64,000 nucleotides of DNA from positions 124,001 to 188,000 of the forward strand of contig NW_027102659.1 in NCBI RefSeq assembly GCF_036373705.1, read 5' to 3'. The notes under the pieces were generated by a model. That model was not told the origin of the DNA. It was given only the letters and a program-made list of their open reading frames with translations, and ran no database searches. Source of the DNA: Amia ocellicauda. Taxonomy: Eukaryota; Chordata; Actinopteri; Amiiformes; Amiidae. The position numbers and the translations under genes were made by a program. Shown piece after piece: positions 63,830 through 64,000 of this stretch (positions within the stretch are counted from its first letter, which is position 1; each line of letters opens with the position of its first letter).

Positions 63830-64000
63830 CAGGGCGACCTGCCTTTGAAAGAGTTTCCAAAGTGTCCTGATGTGCCCTTTAGCAATGCCAAACAGGTCTG
63901 TGAAAATGGCATCCTTTCGCGGCACTTCAGACGCCATCTCACAGTCTAGCCGACCTGAAATGCGTGAGCCCGTTTTACCAGCAGGCTTCAACGGTAACCG
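63830..64000. repeat. Spacer 4: start of the tRNA-Val repeat
   Basis: Begins mid-unit at CAGGGCGACCTGCC and follows the AAC-type unit (GCAATGCCAAACAGG, TTCGCGGCACTTCAG). The window ends before the expected tRNA. Confidence 0.85.

Overview
The window is eukaryotic DNA, most likely from a teleost fish. It is a tandem array in which near-identical Polinton/Maverick (adintovirus-type) elements alternate with a host repeat that carries valine tRNA genes. The teleost assignment is an inference from the gene style and the tRNA-gene tandem array; no host protein-coding gene is visible.

Layout: element E1 (1-9492, its left part lies outside the window), tRNA-Val spacer 1 (9493-13623), E2 (13624-29138, right end lost), spacer 2 (29139-30160), E3 (30161-45833, complete from terminal repeat to terminal repeat, 15673 bp), spacer 3 (45834-48666), E4 (48667-63829, right end lost) and the start of spacer 4. 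The terminal inverted repeats are about 185 bp. Where both ends survive, the insertion is flanked by the 6-bp duplication CTTATG. The uninterrupted target is still present in several spacer repeat units.

Gene order in each element is constant. Rightward: a seven-exon regulator-like gene, protein-primed family B DNA polymerase, packaging ATPase, a small basic protein and a 247-aa protein. Leftward, from the right end: an acidic-tailed 236-aa protein, a 282-aa protein with a Cys/His motif, a BCL-2-like ORF, DDE integrase with a chromodomain, minor capsid protein, a pVI/pX-like basic core protein, double jelly-roll major capsid protein and an adenain-like protease. The two sets converge at a shared polyadenylation region. 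Polymerase and integrase would replicate and insert the DNA. The ATPase, capsid proteins, core protein and protease form a virion module. The left and right end genes look like regulators or host modulators.

No copy is intact. Several defects are common to every copy: two polymerase stops, a polymerase frameshift, a minor capsid frameshift and a frameshift in the BCL-2-like ORF. Copy-private deletions, stops and ORF fusions lie on top of these. All insertions share one site, so the array is best explained by host-driven amplification of one already defective insertion. Conflicting patterns of shared mutations point to later exchange or gene conversion between copies.
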